Of a DNA stretch of 64,000 nucleotides, positions 1 through 9,246 are shown piece by piece. The notes below the pieces were generated by a model. The model was not told where the DNA came from. It did no database searches and was given only the letters and a program-made list of their open reading frames with translations. The position numbers and the translations under genes are program-made. Source of the DNA: Actinobacteria bacterium OV320 (lineage in GTDB: Bacteria; Actinomycetota; Actinomycetes; Streptomycetales; Streptomycetaceae); the NCBI GenBank assembly GCA_001298545.1, contig LJCX01000025.1, positions 248,001-312,000 of the forward strand, given 5' to 3'. Numbering within the stretch: position 1 is the first letter of the stretch; each line of letters opens with the position of its first letter.

Positions 1-972
1 AACGTCTCCGCGTCGATCGGGGTGGTGGAGCGGCACGCGGCCGGCACCACGGCGACCGGTCTGATGCAGGCCGCCGACACGACCCTGTACTGGGCGAAGG
101 TGGACGGCAAGGACCGCTGGACCCTGTTCGACCCCGAGCGCAACGCCCATCTGATGACCCGGCAGGCGCTGGCCTCCACGCTCCGTCCGGCCATCGAGCG
201 CGGCGAGTTCCGCCTCGACTACCAGCCGCTGGTCGGCATGTCGGACGGCCGGCTGCGCGGTGTGGAGGCGCTGGTCCGCTGGGATCACCCCCGGTTCGGG
301 CTGCTGTCGCCGAATCGGTTCGTCGCGCTGGCCGAGGAGGACGGTTCGATCGTGCCGCTCGGCCGATGGGTTCTGGCCACCGCCTGCCGCCAGGCACGGC
401 AGTGGCAGCTGGACAATCCGGACGATCCGCCGCTGTTCGTCAGCGTCAATGTGGCGGTGCGTCAGGTGTGGGACTCCGACCTGGTGGCGGATGTGGCGGA
501 GATCCTCGCCGAGACCGGGCTCGCGCCGCACCTGCTCCAGCTGGAACTCACCGAGTCGGCCGTGATGGGCTCGGCGGGACGGCCGCTCCAGGCGCTCCAG
601 GCCCTCAGCGACATGGGCGTCGGCATCGCCATCGACGACTTCGGCACCGGCTACTCCAACCTCGCCTATCTGAGCCGGCTGCCGGTGTCGGTGCTGAAGC
701 TCGACGGCTCGTTCGTCCGCGGCTTCCAGTACGAGGGCGCGGGCTCCCCGCCGAACCCGGCCGACCAGGTCGTCGTCGAGGCGATGATCGACCTCGCCCA
801 CCGCCTGGGACTGACCGTCACCGCCGAGTGCGTCGAGACCTCCGCGCAGGCGACCCGGCTGCGCAGCATCGGCTGCGACACCGGACAGGGGTGGCTGTAC
901 TCCCGCCCGGTGTCGCCGGACCGTATCTCCGAGCTGATGGGGACCGAGACCTACGCCGTCGGCAACCCGTAG
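1..972 (+). CDS. GGDEF/EAL domain protein, C-terminal part (5' end outside window)
   Basis: Cyclic-di-GMP turnover protein. The reading frame is open from base 1, so the gene starts upstream of the window. The first residues are the end of a GGDEF domain (VSASIGV, then AD-LYWAK-DGKDR). A full EAL phosphodiesterase domain follows, with the signature VEALVRW, the metal/catalytic segments LELTESAVM and DDFGTGYSN, and the late AECVET motif. The visible EAL residues look intact, so c-di-GMP hydrolysis is plausible; whether the GGDEF half is active cannot be seen. The stop at 970-972 overlaps the end of the convergent monooxygenase gene by 22 nt. In Streptomyces, proteins of this class control the switch to sporulation; the particular paralogue cannot be named from this fragment. 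Confidence 0.92.
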   Translation, partial: NVSASIGVVERHAAGTTATGLMQAADTTLYWAKVDGKDRWTLFDPERNAHLMTRQALASTLRPAIERGEFRLDYQPLVGMSDGRLRGVEALVRWDHPRFGLLSPNRFVALAEEDGSIVPLGRWVLATACRQARQWQLDNPDDPPLFVSVNVAVRQVWDSDLVADVAEILAETGLAPHLLQLELTESAVMGSAGRPLQALQALSDMGVGIAIDDFGTGYSNLAYLSRLPVSVLKLDGSFVRGFQYEGAGSPPNPADQVVVEAMIDLAHRLGLTVTAECVETSAQATRLRSIGCDTGQGWLYSRPVSPDRISELMGTETYAVGNP

Positions 973-2069
973 GCGTCCGCGACGAGTTCGTAGGAGCGCA
1001 GGCGCAGCTCACCGCGGTGGGCGTGACTGGTGAGCATCAACTCGTCGGCACCCGTGCGCTTGTGGAGGTCGTCGAGGCCGGAGCGGACCTCGTCGGCCGT
1101 GCCGTGGATGATGTTCGCGCCCCAGGAGTCGACGAACTCCCTTTCCAGCGGACTGAATTCGTGCGCCTCCGCCTCCTCGGGGGAGGGGAACAGGCCGGGG
1201 CGGCCGCCGCGCAGCCGGATCATGTTGAGGCCGGTGGCCAGGACCTGACGGCGGGCCTCGCGCGCGTCGTCGACGGCGAGCACGGAGACGCCGATCAGCG
1301 CGTACGGCTCGGCTAGCACCTCGGACGGCCGGAAGGACTCCCGGTACAGGTCGAGGGCCGGGACGGTGTTCTGCGCCGAGAAGTGGTGCGCGAAGGCGAA
1401 GGGCAGGCCGAGCACACCGGCCAGCCGGGCACTGAAGCCGGAGGAGCCGAGCAGCCAGACGGGCGGCCGGTGCGGGGACTGCACCCCGCCGGGGGACGTG
1501 CCCTGGACCGGGCCGGGGATCGCGTGGATACGGCGGTAGCGGTGGCCGTCGGGAAAGTCGTCGTCCAGGAAACGGGTGAGCTCGGCGAGCTGCTCGGGGA
1601 AGTCGTCGGCGCCCTCGTGCAGGGTGGCGGTGCGGCGCAGCGCGGCGGCGGTCGCGCCGTCGGTGCCCGGGGCGCGGCCGAGGCCGAGGTCGATGCGGCG
1701 GGGGGCCAGCGCCTCCAGGGTGCCGAACTGCTCGGCGATGACGAGGGGCGCGTGGTTGGGCAGCATCACACCGCCCGAGCCGAGCCGGATGCGGTCGGTG
1801 TGGGCGGCGAGGTGGGCGAGGATCACCGCGGGCGAGGAGGAGGCGACGCCCGGCATCGAGTGGTGCTCGGCGACCCAGTAGCGGTGGAAGCCGCGCGACT
1901 CGGTGAACCGCGCGAGGTCGACGCTGGTGCGCAGGGCGTCGGTGGCGGTGCGACCCGAGCCGACGGTGACCAGGTCCAGCACGGAGAGCGGCACCGGTGC
2001 GCTGCCCTGGGCCACCCCTCGGATCTCGTCCGCCTCCGTCACATCGCTCACCGTCTCGTCCGCCGCCAC
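951..2069 (-). CDS. LLM class flavin-dependent oxidoreductase
   Basis: Luciferase-like monooxygenase of 372 residues using reduced flavin. The N-terminal half shows the family pattern [13 protein letters not shown], then [14 protein letters not shown], then the [17 protein letters not shown] and [13 protein letters not shown] strands of the TIM barrel. The chosen GTG at 2069 is preceded by AGGAGG at the right distance (complement of 2076-2081). The open frame runs much further upstream, but that part is antisense to the neighbouring isomerase gene and is not coding. It lies 128 bp downstream of the isomerase pair on the same strand, so it may belong to the same catabolic block. Substrate unknown. 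Confidence 0.88.
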   Translation of the reverse strand: MAADETVSDVTEADEIRGVAQGSAPVPLSVLDLVTVGSGRTATDALRTSVDLARFTESRGFHRYWVAEHHSMPGVASSSPAVILAHLAAHTDRIRLGSGGVMLPNHAPLVIAEQFGTLEALAPRRIDLGLGRAPGTDGATAAALRRTATLHEGADDFPEQLAELTRFLDDDFPDGHRYRRIHAIPGPVQGTSPGGVQSPHRPPVWLLGSSGFSARLAGVLGLPFAFAHHFSAQNTVPALDLYRESFRPSEVLAEPYALIGVSVLAVDDAREARRQVLATGLNMIRLRGGRPGLFPSPEEAEAHEFSPLEREFVDSWGANIIHGTADEVRSGLDDLHKRTGADELMLTSHAHRGELRLRSYELVADAYGLPTA

Positions 2070-2137
2070 GGGGGTCCTCCTGTTGTCGACCGTGCACTGT
2101 CCTGCGGCGGATAACAGGAGGGTGTCCCCGTTTATTC

Positions 2138-2193
2138 CCGGTCGCACCGGCCGGCCTGCCGGACCGACCGGTGCGATCGACCGGTGCGACCGG
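2138..2193 (-). terminator. Inverted repeat just after the isomerase operon
   Basis: A 13-bp perfect inverted repeat, CCGGTCGCACCGG at 2138-2150 and CCGGTGCGACCGG at 2181-2193, starts five bases beyond the stop of the minus-strand isomerase pair. The 30-nt loop is also rich in CCGG half-repeats. Position suggests a terminator or attenuating hairpin between the isomerase genes and the monooxygenase gene; there is no U-run. Confidence 0.45.
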
Positions 2194-2197
2194 CCGG

Positions 2198-2929
2198 TCA
2201 CACCTGCACGATCGGCTCCCGGGTGAACAGGACGCCCAGGCCCGGGGCGTTCACCCGGCGGTCGGTGAGGCGCAGGGCCTCCCAGACCGTGACCTGGTTG
2301 GCGGTGAGGACGGGCTTGCCGAACTCCTTCTCCAGGGCGGGGAGGAACGCGGCCGTGTGCAGGGCGGTGTCGGGCAGCAGGATCGCCCCGGCATCGGGCG
2401 CGTCGGCCGCCCGCGCGAGGGCGAACACCTCCGCCTCGCCCCAGGTGCCGACCTCGGCCGCCGTGACGATCCCGGCGCTGTGGACGCCGGTCACCGTCAC
2501 TCCGCCCGCCCGCAGGAACCCCGCGAACAGCCCCGCCACGTCGTCCGGGTACGTCGCCCCGACGGCGACCCGCCCGGCGCCGACCTCGCGGGCCGCGTGC
2601 ACGAAGGCGAAGGAGGTGGAGGAGGCCGGCATCCCGGCGGCCGTGGCCAGGGCGCGCACCTGCTCCTGGGCGCCCTCCCAGCCGTGCACGAAGCCGCCGC
2701 TGGTGCAGGCCCACACGACCGCCTCGGCGCCGGCCAGCCGCAACTGCTCGACGCCCTTCGCCAGCCGGTGCGGCGCGCCCATCTCGCGCAGCGCGTCGAC
2801 CCTGTGCGCGTCCTCGCCGATGTCCGTGTGGACCAGGTCCAGGCGGATGTCACTGCCCAGGAGCTGCTCGATACGGGGGTAGTCGTCCTCGGCCGAGTGG
2901 CCCGGATAGAGGAAACCGAGTGCGGTCAT
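2198..2929 (-). CDS. Asp/Glu racemase-superfamily protein (maleate isomerase / arylmalonate decarboxylase type)
   Basis: A 243-residue member of the maleate cis-trans isomerase / arylmalonate decarboxylase branch of the Asp/Glu racemase superfamily. Its first cysteine loop is present (WACTSGGF, Cys75). At the second catalytic position, where the upstream paralogue has SCT, this protein has PDT (Asp187). It therefore has only one of the two superfamily cysteines and should not act as a classic two-cysteine racemase. The ATG at 2929 overlaps the stop of the upstream paralogue (ATGA), so the two are translationally coupled and may form a heterodimer. Its substrate is probably a small di-acid handled by the surrounding pathway (inference). 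Confidence 0.8.
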   Translation of the reverse strand: MTALGFLYPGHSAEDDYPRIEQLLGSDIRLDLVHTDIGEDAHRVDALREMGAPHRLAKGVEQLRLAGAEAVVWACTSGGFVHGWEGAQEQVRALATAAGMPASSTSFAFVHAAREVGAGRVAVGATYPDDVAGLFAGFLRAGGVTVTGVHSAGIVTAAEVGTWGEAEVFALARAADAPDAGAILLPDTALHTAAFLPALEKEFGKPVLTANQVTVWEALRLTDRRVNAPGLGVLFTREPIVQV

Positions 2930-3774
2930 GTCCAGCCTTCCTGCTGCTCTTCGTCCGGCAGGACCGGGGGTTCCTGCGGCACGGGAAGTTCCCGCGGTAC
3001 CCGGGTGTCCGGCAGCCCGGGGGGCCACACGCGTGCCGAAGTGTCCAGCAGCGCTTGATACGGTCCCACCGCTCGGGTACCCAGTCGGCGCAGCGCCGCC
3101 CACATGGTCACCTGGTTGGCCGAGATCACCGGTATCCGCAGTTCGGCCTCCAGTTGGGGGATGACGTCGTAGGTCGGCAGGTTGGTGCAGGAGATGAACA
3201 GCACGTCGGCGGTGGCGGGCGCGGGCACCGCCCGGTGGGCCATCTCCACCACCTCCCGGTACGGAACCTTCCAGATGTGCCGGGTCAATCCCATGAACGC
3301 GCGTCCGGTGACCGTGCCGCCCGCCTCGGCCACGTACTCCTCGAGCGAGCGCGTCACCGACTCCGTGTACGGCGTCACCAGGGCAACCCGGCGGGCGCCC
3401 AGCTCCGTCAGCGCCTCGATCAGCGCGCCCGAGGTGGTCACGGACGGTGTCGCACCGGCCCTGGTCATCGCCTCGCACATCGCCCGCTCCCCCGCGAGCC
3501 CGCCGACGAAGCTGCCCGAGGTACAGGCATAGGCGACGGTCTCGGGGGCGACCGCGATCAGGGTGCGGACGGCGTCCCTGAGGGTCTCGTGCTCGCTCAC
3601 CCGGCGGGCGAGATCCAGGCTGACCTCGACGGGGACGTACGGCGTGCGCGTCAGGTGGAGCGAGACGTCGTCCGGCGTCCAGCGCCACAGCTCGCGGTCC
3701 AGCGCGAAGTCGAAGGGGGCGACGACCCCGAGGCCGCGCTGCGCGCGGGGGCCGCCGAGAAAGGTGACGTCCAT
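2926..3774 (-). CDS. Asp/Glu racemase-superfamily protein (maleate cis-trans isomerase-like)
   Basis: A 282-residue enzyme of the maleate isomerase / arylmalonate decarboxylase family. Both catalytic cysteine loops are visible: YACTSGSF (Cys84) and ISCTNLPTYD (Cys196), as expected for an isomerase or racemase. The ATG at 3774 was chosen because MDVTFLGG begins the first strand of the fold and a GAGGGCGG ribosome site lies just upstream; the open frame extends about 37 codons further. The C-terminal 30 residues are proline-rich and probably disordered. It is first of a two-gene unit with a cysteine-poor paralogue and is divergent from the dehydrogenase gene at 3912. The related EutA protein occurs in ectoine-utilisation clusters, which fits the transporter downstream. 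Confidence 0.82.
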   Translation of the reverse strand: MDVTFLGGPRAQRGLGVVAPFDFALDRELWRWTPDDVSLHLTRTPYVPVEVSLDLARRVSEHETLRDAVRTLIAVAPETVAYACTSGSFVGGLAGERAMCEAMTRAGATPSVTTSGALIEALTELGARRVALVTPYTESVTRSLEEYVAEAGGTVTGRAFMGLTRHIWKVPYREVVEMAHRAVPAPATADVLFISCTNLPTYDVIPQLEAELRIPVISANQVTMWAALRRLGTRAVGPYQALLDTSARVWPPGLPDTRVPRELPVPQEPPVLPDEEQQEGWT

Positions 3775-3911
3775 TGCGGGCACCGCCCTCACCGGGAGAC
3801 AGGATGCGCAACGAGCCGTACGCACGGCCGTGTTGACGACGGTAGGTTCGGGTGCGAACGTGGTCAATCCGCGCACGTCAGGCACTTGGTCACGGACGGA
3901 GGGGGCATCGG

Positions 3912-4874
3912 ATGGCCGTCGTCCCCGCAGCTCTGCCCACGGTTCTCGTGCTGGACAGCGATCCCCCGCCCCGGCTCGGGCGCCTCACCGGGCGGGCCCG
4001 GGTGCTGCACACCGACGAGGCCTCCCTCGCCGAGCGGCTGCCCGGGGCGGACGTCCTGCTGGTCTGGGACTTCACCTCGCACGCGGTGCGCGCCGCCTGG
4101 CCCGGCGAGGGGCCGCGGCCCGGCTGGGTGCACACGGCGAGCGCCGGCGTGGACCACCTGCTCTGCCCCGAGCTGGCCGCCTCGGACACGGTGGTGACGA
4201 ACGCCCGCGGGATCTTCGACGAGCCGATCGCCGAGTACGTCGCCGCGCTGGTCCTGGCGATGGCGAAGGATCTGCCGCGGAGCTGGGAGCTTCAGCAGCG
4301 GGGCGAGTGGCGGCACCGGGAGGGCGGGCGGGTCTCCGGGACCCGGGCCGTCGTCGTCCGGTCGGGGCCGATCGGACGGGCGATCGCCCGCACCCTGAAG
4401 GCGCTCGGCGTGACCACGGCCGTCGTCGGCCGCGTCCCGCGCACCGGCATCCACGGACCCCAGGACCTGGACCGGCTCCTCGCCCGCGCCGACTGGGTGA
4501 TCGCGGCCGCCCCGCTCACCGAGCAGACGCACGGCATGTTCGACACCCGGCGGTTCGGCGTGATGCAGCCCTCCGCCCGCTTCGTGAACGTCGGCCGCGG
4601 ACCGCTGGTCGTCGAGGACGCGCTGGTGCGGGCCCTGGAGCGGCGGTGGATCGCGGGCGCCGCCCTGGACGTCCTCACCACCGAACCCCTCCCCGCCGAC
4701 AGCCCGTTGTGGCAGGTCCCGGGGCTGCTGATCTCGCCCCACATGAGCGGTGACACGGTCGGCTGGCGGGACGAACTCGGCGCGCAGTTCGTGGAGTTGT
4801 TCGAGCGGTGGGCGGCGGGCCGGCCGCTGAGGAACGTGGTCGACAAGCAGCGCGGATACGTGCCCGGACACTGA
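3912..4874 (+). CDS. D-2-hydroxyacid dehydrogenase family protein
   Basis: NAD(P)-dependent D-isomer-specific 2-hydroxyacid dehydrogenase fold, 320 residues. The catalytic Arg (NVGRGPL, Arg229), Glu (TTEPLP, Glu258) and His (SPHMSG, His277) are all present. The Rossmann glycine loop is atypical: residues 150-155 read RSGPIG, so the first glycine of GxGxxG is Arg150, which may alter cofactor binding. The start at 3912 follows GGAGGGGG at good spacing; an upstream ATG at 3852 lacks this. It is divergent from the racemase-like pair and 23 bp from the amidase gene, so it is probably co-transcribed with the amidase. Confidence 0.87.
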   Translation: MAVVPAALPTVLVLDSDPPPRLGRLTGRARVLHTDEASLAERLPGADVLLVWDFTSHAVRAAWPGEGPRPGWVHTASAGVDHLLCPELAASDTVVTNARGIFDEPIAEYVAALVLAMAKDLPRSWELQQRGEWRHREGGRVSGTRAVVVRSGPIGRAIARTLKALGVTTAVVGRVPRTGIHGPQDLDRLLARADWVIAAAPLTEQTHGMFDTRRFGVMQPSARFVNVGRGPLVVEDALVRALERRWIAGAALDVLTTEPLPADSPLWQVPGLLISPHMSGDTVGWRDELGAQFVELFERWAAGRPLRNVVDKQRGYVPGH

Positions 4875-4897
4875 CGTCCCCGGCTTCGGGAGGGTGC

Positions 4898-6271
4898 ATG
4901 ACCGACCTCACCACACTCACGGCGACCGAGCTCCTCGACGGTTACCGCAAGGGCGAGTTCAGCCCCGTGGAGGCCACCCGCGCGGCCCTGGACCGGGCGG
5001 AGCGGATCCAGCCGGAGGTGAACGCGTTCGTACGGATCCTCGGCGACGAGGCGCTGGCGCAGGCGGAAGCCTCTCGGGAGCGGTGGCGGCGCGGGGAGCC
5101 GGCCGGGCCGGTGGACGGGGTGCCGGTGACGGTCAAGGACATCCTGCTGCTGAAGGGCCATCCGACCCTGCGCGGCTCGAAGTCCGTCGACCCGTCCGGC
5201 TCCTGGGACGAGGACGCCCCTGCAGTCGCCCGGCTGCGCGAGTCCGGCGCGGTCCTCGTCGGCAAGACGACCACCCCCGAGTACGGCTGGAAGGGGGTGA
5301 CGGACTCCCCGCTGACCGGTGTGACCCGCAACCCGCACGACCCGTCGCGCACGGCGGGCGGTTCCAGCGGCGGGAGCGCGGCCGCGGTGGCGCTCGGCGC
5401 GGGGCCGCTGTCGCTGGGGACCGACGGCGGGGGCAGTGTCCGGATCCCGGCCGCGTTCTGCGGGATCTTCGCGCTGAAACCGACGTACGGCCGGGTGCCG
5501 TTGTACCCGGCGAGCGCCTTCGGCACGCTGGCGCACGTGGGTCCGATGACCCGGGACGCGGCGGACGCGGCGCTGCTGCTCGACGTGATCGGCGTGCCGG
5601 ACTCACGGGACTGGTCGGCGCTGGGGCCGGCGGACGGGTCGTTCCGGGCGGGGCTCGACCGGGGCGTGCGCGGACTGCGGGTGGCGTACTCGCCGTCGCT
5701 CGGCGGACAGGTCGCGGTACGGCCGGGGGTCGCGGCTGCGGTGCGGCGGGCGGTGGAGCGGCTGGCGGAGCTCGGCGCGTACGTCGAGGAGGCCGACCCG
5801 GACTTCACCGACCCGGTGGACGCCTTCCACACCCTGTGGTTCGCCGGGGCGGCCCAGGTGACCCGACGGCTGCGGGCGGACCGTCGGGGGGCGCTCGACC
5901 CGGGGCTGCGCGAGATCTGCGCCGAAGGCGCGCGGTACTCCGCCCTCGACTATCTGTCCGCGGTGGACGTCCGGATGGAACTGGGCCGCCGCATGGGCCG
6001 TTTCCACGACACCTACGACCTGCTGCTCACCCCGACGCTGCCGATCACGGCGTTCGAGGCGGGCGTCGAGGTGCCCGCCGGGTCGGGGCACCGGCGTTGG
6101 ACGGGGTGGACGCCCTTCACCTACCCCTTCAACCTCACCCAGCAGCCCGCGGCCACCGTCCCGGTGGGCACGGACGGCGACGGGCTGCCGGTGGGGTTGC
6201 AGATCGTGGCCGCCCGCCACCGGGACGACCTGGTGCTACGGGCGGGTCACGCATTGCGCGGGTGGTCGTAG
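4898..6271 (+). CDS. Amidase (amidase-signature family)
   Basis: Hydrolyses an amide bond to acid plus ammonia; 457 residues, cytoplasmic. The Ser-cisSer-Lys triad is readable: Lys80 in VTVKDILLLKG, cis-Ser156 in GGSSGGSAAA and nucleophile Ser180 in GTDGGGSVRIPA. Spacing between the two serines is the usual 24 residues. The ATG at 4898 follows GGGAGGG. The gene lies directly behind the hydroxyacid dehydrogenase and ahead of the DUF3830 and importer genes. This context suggests it de-amidates an imported compound or an intermediate. It is too generic to be called GatA; no gatB or gatC is nearby. Confidence 0.9.
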   Translation: MTDLTTLTATELLDGYRKGEFSPVEATRAALDRAERIQPEVNAFVRILGDEALAQAEASRERWRRGEPAGPVDGVPVTVKDILLLKGHPTLRGSKSVDPSGSWDEDAPAVARLRESGAVLVGKTTTPEYGWKGVTDSPLTGVTRNPHDPSRTAGGSSGGSAAAVALGAGPLSLGTDGGGSVRIPAAFCGIFALKPTYGRVPLYPASAFGTLAHVGPMTRDAADAALLLDVIGVPDSRDWSALGPADGSFRAGLDRGVRGLRVAYSPSLGGQVAVRPGVAAAVRRAVERLAELGAYVEEADPDFTDPVDAFHTLWFAGAAQVTRRLRADRRGALDPGLREICAEGARYSALDYLSAVDVRMELGRRMGRFHDTYDLLLTPTLPITAFEAGVEVPAGSGHRRWTGWTPFTYPFNLTQQPAATVPVGTDGDGLPVGLQIVAARHRDDLVLRAGHALRGWS

Positions 6272-6319
6272 CCCGCGCCCCGCACCCTCGCTCCGGCCCC
6301 TCACTCTCACCCCGGCCCG

Positions 6320-6841
6320 TCACCCGGCAGGGGCGCCCCCGGGCGGGCCGGAACGCCGGAACCGCAGCGTCTCTCCCGCCGCGCCCGTCCGCCACAGGTC
6401 GTTGCACCCTTCCGCCATCTCCTCCAGGCCTTCCACGATCCGCCCCCAGACGATGCCCGGGACCCAGCCGACGTCGCCGTTGAGGAGCAGGTTGTTGCGT
6501 TCGTAGAAGAGGGCCAGGTCGACGACCGTGGTGCCGGGGCGGACCTCGCGGTCGTAGCCGTAGGCCCGGGTGCCGAGCTCCGCTCCCGCGAAGGAGAAAT
6601 AGCAGAGATCTCCAGGGATGGGAGTGACGGTCGGGTTCTCCAGCGGTGGTTCGGATGTCGCGAAAGGCGGGAAAAGGGCGTAAATCTCGTTACGGGCGTA
6701 TTTGGCGTGGTAGACGTCTCCGGCGAGCGGAAGGGAATCCCAGACGGCCGCGCAGGTGATCGGCGCACGATCGTCGAGCAGCTGCGCCGTGGCGGTGATT
6801 CCGCGCTTGACCAGCGAGACTTCGATGTATCGGTCAGCCAT
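6320..6841 (-). CDS. DUF3830 family protein
   Basis: A 173-residue protein recognised as DUF3830 by its start (RYIEVSLVKRG), the AVWDSLPL and HAKYARNEIYALFPP segments, and the PGDLCYFSF stretch of a cyclophilin-like barrel. Biochemical role unknown. It is convergent with the amidase and divergent from the ehuB-like gene, so it probably shares the 73-bp promoter region with the importer. The ATG at 6841 is taken as start; a second ATG nine bases upstream (6850) lies closer to a GGTGGA ribosome site and is equally possible. DUF3830 beside an amidase and an amino-acid-type importer suggests a helper in the same catabolic pathway (inference). Confidence 0.8.
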   Translation of the reverse strand: MADRYIEVSLVKRGITATAQLLDDRAPITCAAVWDSLPLAGDVYHAKYARNEIYALFPPFATSEPPLENPTVTPIPGDLCYFSFAGAELGTRAYGYDREVRPGTTVVDLALFYERNNLLLNGDVGWVPGIVWGRIVEGLEEMAEGCNDLWRTGAAGETLRFRRSGPPGGAPAG

Positions 6842-6914
6842 GCGTTCCATGGTCCACCCGCGGTCAAGGCGGCCTCGGTGACGACCGGGGCCGAAAGCGA
6901 CCCGTGTAACTCGT

Positions 6915-7862
6915 ATGAAGTCGGGTAGCGGCGCGCCTATGGCTCGACCACACGCACATCGATCAGGAACCGACAACGGCCGCCACGGAAGACTCAGCCG
7001 CCGCTCGCTGCTCGCCGGAGCGGCGCTGAGCGCGGCGGGGGGTCTCGGGGTGGTCGGCTGCAGCCGCGTCCCGGGAGACGGAAAGGTGTTGGGAGGCAGC
7101 CTCCTGGACACCTTGCGGGATCAGGGATCCGTGAAGATCGGCATCGCCAGTGAACCGCCCTTCGGCTATGTCGGAGACGACGGACAGGCCACCGGGGAAG
7201 CACCCGCGATCGCGAAAGTGATCTTCAAGAAGCTCGGCATCGGCGAGGTCAAGCCGGTGCCGGTGGACTTCGGTGCCCTCATACCCGGGCTGAAGGCCCG
7301 GCAGTTCGATGTGGTGTCGGCCGGGATGTACATCAATCCCCTGCGGTGCGAACAGGTGCTGTTCGCCGACCCGGACTACCTGATGCTGGACTCCTTCATC
7401 GTCAAGAAGGGCAATCCGCACGGCATCAAGACGTATGAGGACGTCAAGAAGAAGGGCCTCAAGCTGGCCTCCGGGAAGGCCTACGCCCAGATCGACTACG
7501 CCAAGGCCGCGGGCATCGCCGATGTGCTGGTCCTGCCGGACCAGGTGGCCGGGCTCGACGCGGTGGCACAGGGCCGGGTGGACGCCTTCGCGGGCACCCG
7601 CATCACGGTCAAGTCGGCGGTGGCGGGTTCCAACCGCGTGTCGGCCACCGAGCCGTTCCAGCCCGTGGTCGACGGCAAGCCCGCCTACGGCGCGGGCGGA
7701 TTCGCCTTCCGGCAGTCCGAGAAGAACTTCCGGGACGCGTTCAACAAGGAGCTGCTGAAGCTCAAGCAGGACGACTACCGGGAACTCCTGCGGATCGTCG
7801 GCCCCTTCGGCTTCACCAAGGCCGACATGACGGACCTCACGGCGAAGGAGCTGTGCGGCTGA
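6915..7862 (+). CDS. ehuB: ABC transporter substrate-binding lipoprotein, ectoine/hydroxyectoine EhuB type
   Basis: Extracellular solute receptor of the polar amino acid/ectoine family, 315 residues. The N-terminus has a twin-arginine signal (LSRRSLLAG) and a lipobox ending GVVGC at Cys49, so it is a Tat-exported lipoprotein. Ligand-binding landmarks are IGIASEPPFGYV near the start of the mature protein and DVVSAGMYINPLRCEQV. Start uncertain: 6915 or the ATG at 6939, neither with a strong ribosome site. It heads a tightly overlapping operon with two permeases and an ATPase. The EhuB assignment rests on overall resemblance and gene order. Ectoine-degrading genes (doeA, doeB) are absent, so the ligand could be something else. 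Confidence 0.72.
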   Translation: MKSGSGAPMARPHAHRSGTDNGRHGRLSRRSLLAGAALSAAGGLGVVGCSRVPGDGKVLGGSLLDTLRDQGSVKIGIASEPPFGYVGDDGQATGEAPAIAKVIFKKLGIGEVKPVPVDFGALIPGLKARQFDVVSAGMYINPLRCEQVLFADPDYLMLDSFIVKKGNPHGIKTYEDVKKKGLKLASGKAYAQIDYAKAAGIADVLVLPDQVAGLDAVAQGRVDAFAGTRITVKSAVAGSNRVSATEPFQPVVDGKPAYGAGGFAFRQSEKNFRDAFNKELLKLKQDDYRELLRIVGPFGFTKADMTDLTAKELCG

Positions 7863-8602
7863 TGATGACTTCCGAGTTCTTCACCACCTGGTTCCTGCCG
7901 GGGGTCTGGGTCACGGTCCAGGTGACGGTGCTCTCCGCGGCCCTCGGCGCCGCCATCTCCTTCGGCATCGGTCTCGCCCGCGGGTCGCAGTTCTGGATCG
8001 TCCGCTTCCTCGCCGGGACCTACTTCGAGGTCTTCCGTGGCATGTCGGCGCTGGTGCTGATGTTCTGGATGTTCTTCGCCCTGCCCCTCTTCGGCTGGCA
8101 GCTGGTACCCCTGTGGGCCGGCGTCAGCGCGCTCGGCCTGACCTACGGCGCCTACGGCTCCGAGATCGTGCGCGGTTCACTGGCCGCCGTCACGCCGGCT
8201 CAGAAGGAAGCGGGCATCGCCCTCAACTTCACCCGCCTGCAGCGGCTGCGCCTGATCGAACTGCCCCAGGCGTGGCCCGAGATGGTGCCGCCGTTCAACA
8301 ACCTGCTGATCGAGCTGCTGAAGGGCACCGCCCTGGTGTCGGTCATCACCGTGGCCGACATGACGTTCGCCGGCAATCTGCTCCGGCTGGGCACCAACGA
8401 GACCACCCCGGTCTACACCCTGCTGCTGGTCCTCTACTTCGTTCTCGCCTTCGTCATCACCCGCGGTATGCGGCTGCTGGAGCGCAGGGCGAAGGCCGGT
8501 ATCGGGCAGCTGCCGGCGAAGAACGGCCGGACGACCAGGAAACCCGGCGCCCGCGGCGAAAGCCTGCAGGCCGGTTCGCAGTCCGCGGGAGGTATGGGAT
8601 GA
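7862..8602 (+). CDS. ehuC: ABC transporter permease, EhuC type
   Basis: Inner-membrane permease of the HisM/GlnP family, 246 residues with about five membrane segments. The EAA loop is visible as EAGIALNFTRLQRLRLIELPQ, divided between AQKEAGI and the LPQAWPEMVPPF continuation. The ATG at 7862 shares one base with the stop of the receptor gene (TGATG), indicating translational coupling. An in-frame GTG at 7853 is possible but sits too close to the AAGGAG site. The C-terminal tail of about 35 residues is basic and polar and lies in the cytoplasm. It pairs with the next permease and the ATPase to import the receptor's ligand. Confidence 0.78.
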   Translation: MMTSEFFTTWFLPGVWVTVQVTVLSAALGAAISFGIGLARGSQFWIVRFLAGTYFEVFRGMSALVLMFWMFFALPLFGWQLVPLWAGVSALGLTYGAYGSEIVRGSLAAVTPAQKEAGIALNFTRLQRLRLIELPQAWPEMVPPFNNLLIELLKGTALVSVITVADMTFAGNLLRLGTNETTPVYTLLLVLYFVLAFVITRGMRLLERRAKAGIGQLPAKNGRTTRKPGARGESLQAGSQSAGGMG

Positions 8603-9246
8603 GCTGGGACTGGAACGTCGTGGACGACTTCATGCCGCGGTTCTGGGACGGCGTGCTCGTCACCCTGCAGGCCCTGGCCATCGGCACCCTGATCGCCTTC
8701 GCGCTGGGCCTGGTGTGGGCGCTGGCACAGCGGTCCGCGCAGGCCTGGGTGCGCTGGCCGGTCGTCGCCGTCACGGAGTTCATCCGCAACACACCGCTGC
8801 TGGTGCAGCTCTTCTTCCTCTTCTACGTGGTCCCCAACTTCGGCCCGTCGATGTCGCCGCTCACCACCGGCATCGTCGGCCTCGGACTGCACTACTCCAC
8901 CTACACCGCGGAGGTCTACCGCGCGGGCATCGACGGTGTCCCGGCCGGCCAGTGGGAGGCGGCCACGGCGCTGAGCCTGTCCAAGGGGCGCACCTGGCGG
9001 GCGGTGATCCTTCCGCAGGCGATCCGCCGCGTCGTCCCGCCGCTGGGCAACTACGTCGTCGCCATGCTCAAGGACTCCCCGATGATCGCGACCATCGGGG
9101 CCTTCGACATGCTCGGCGAGGCCCAGGCCTTCAGCAACGAGACCTTCACCACCGAGGCGCTCACCGTCGTGGGCGTGGCCTTCATCGTCATCGCCTACCC
9201 CGCCTCCCTCCTGATCCGAGCCCTGGAGCGACGCCTTGTCCGCTGA
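8599..9246 (+). CDS. ehuD: ABC transporter permease, EhuD type
   Basis: Second permease of the importer, 215 residues, HisM/GlnP family. It has the typical EFIRNTPLLVQLFFLFY segment near the first third and an EAA loop at about residues 120-140 (GQWEAATALSLSKG, then VILPQAIR). The ATG at 8599 overlaps the preceding stop (ATGA) and has GGGAGG seven bases upstream. Its 3' end overlaps the start of the ATPase gene by 11 nt, so all four importer genes form one coupled operon. Confidence 0.8.
   Translation: MSWDWNVVDDFMPRFWDGVLVTLQALAIGTLIAFALGLVWALAQRSAQAWVRWPVVAVTEFIRNTPLLVQLFFLFYVVPNFGPSMSPLTTGIVGLGLHYSTYTAEVYRAGIDGVPAGQWEAATALSLSKGRTWRAVILPQAIRRVVPPLGNYVVAMLKDSPMIATIGAFDMLGEAQAFSNETFTTEALTVVGVAFIVIAYPASLLIRALERRLVR

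Noticed and set aside
2198..3811. Single 537-residue fusion covering both racemase-like genes
   Set aside because: The continuous frame includes out-of-frame antibody-like Arg/Pro noise before the internal ATG at 2929. The upstream protein is coded in another frame with its own motifs and an ATGA junction.
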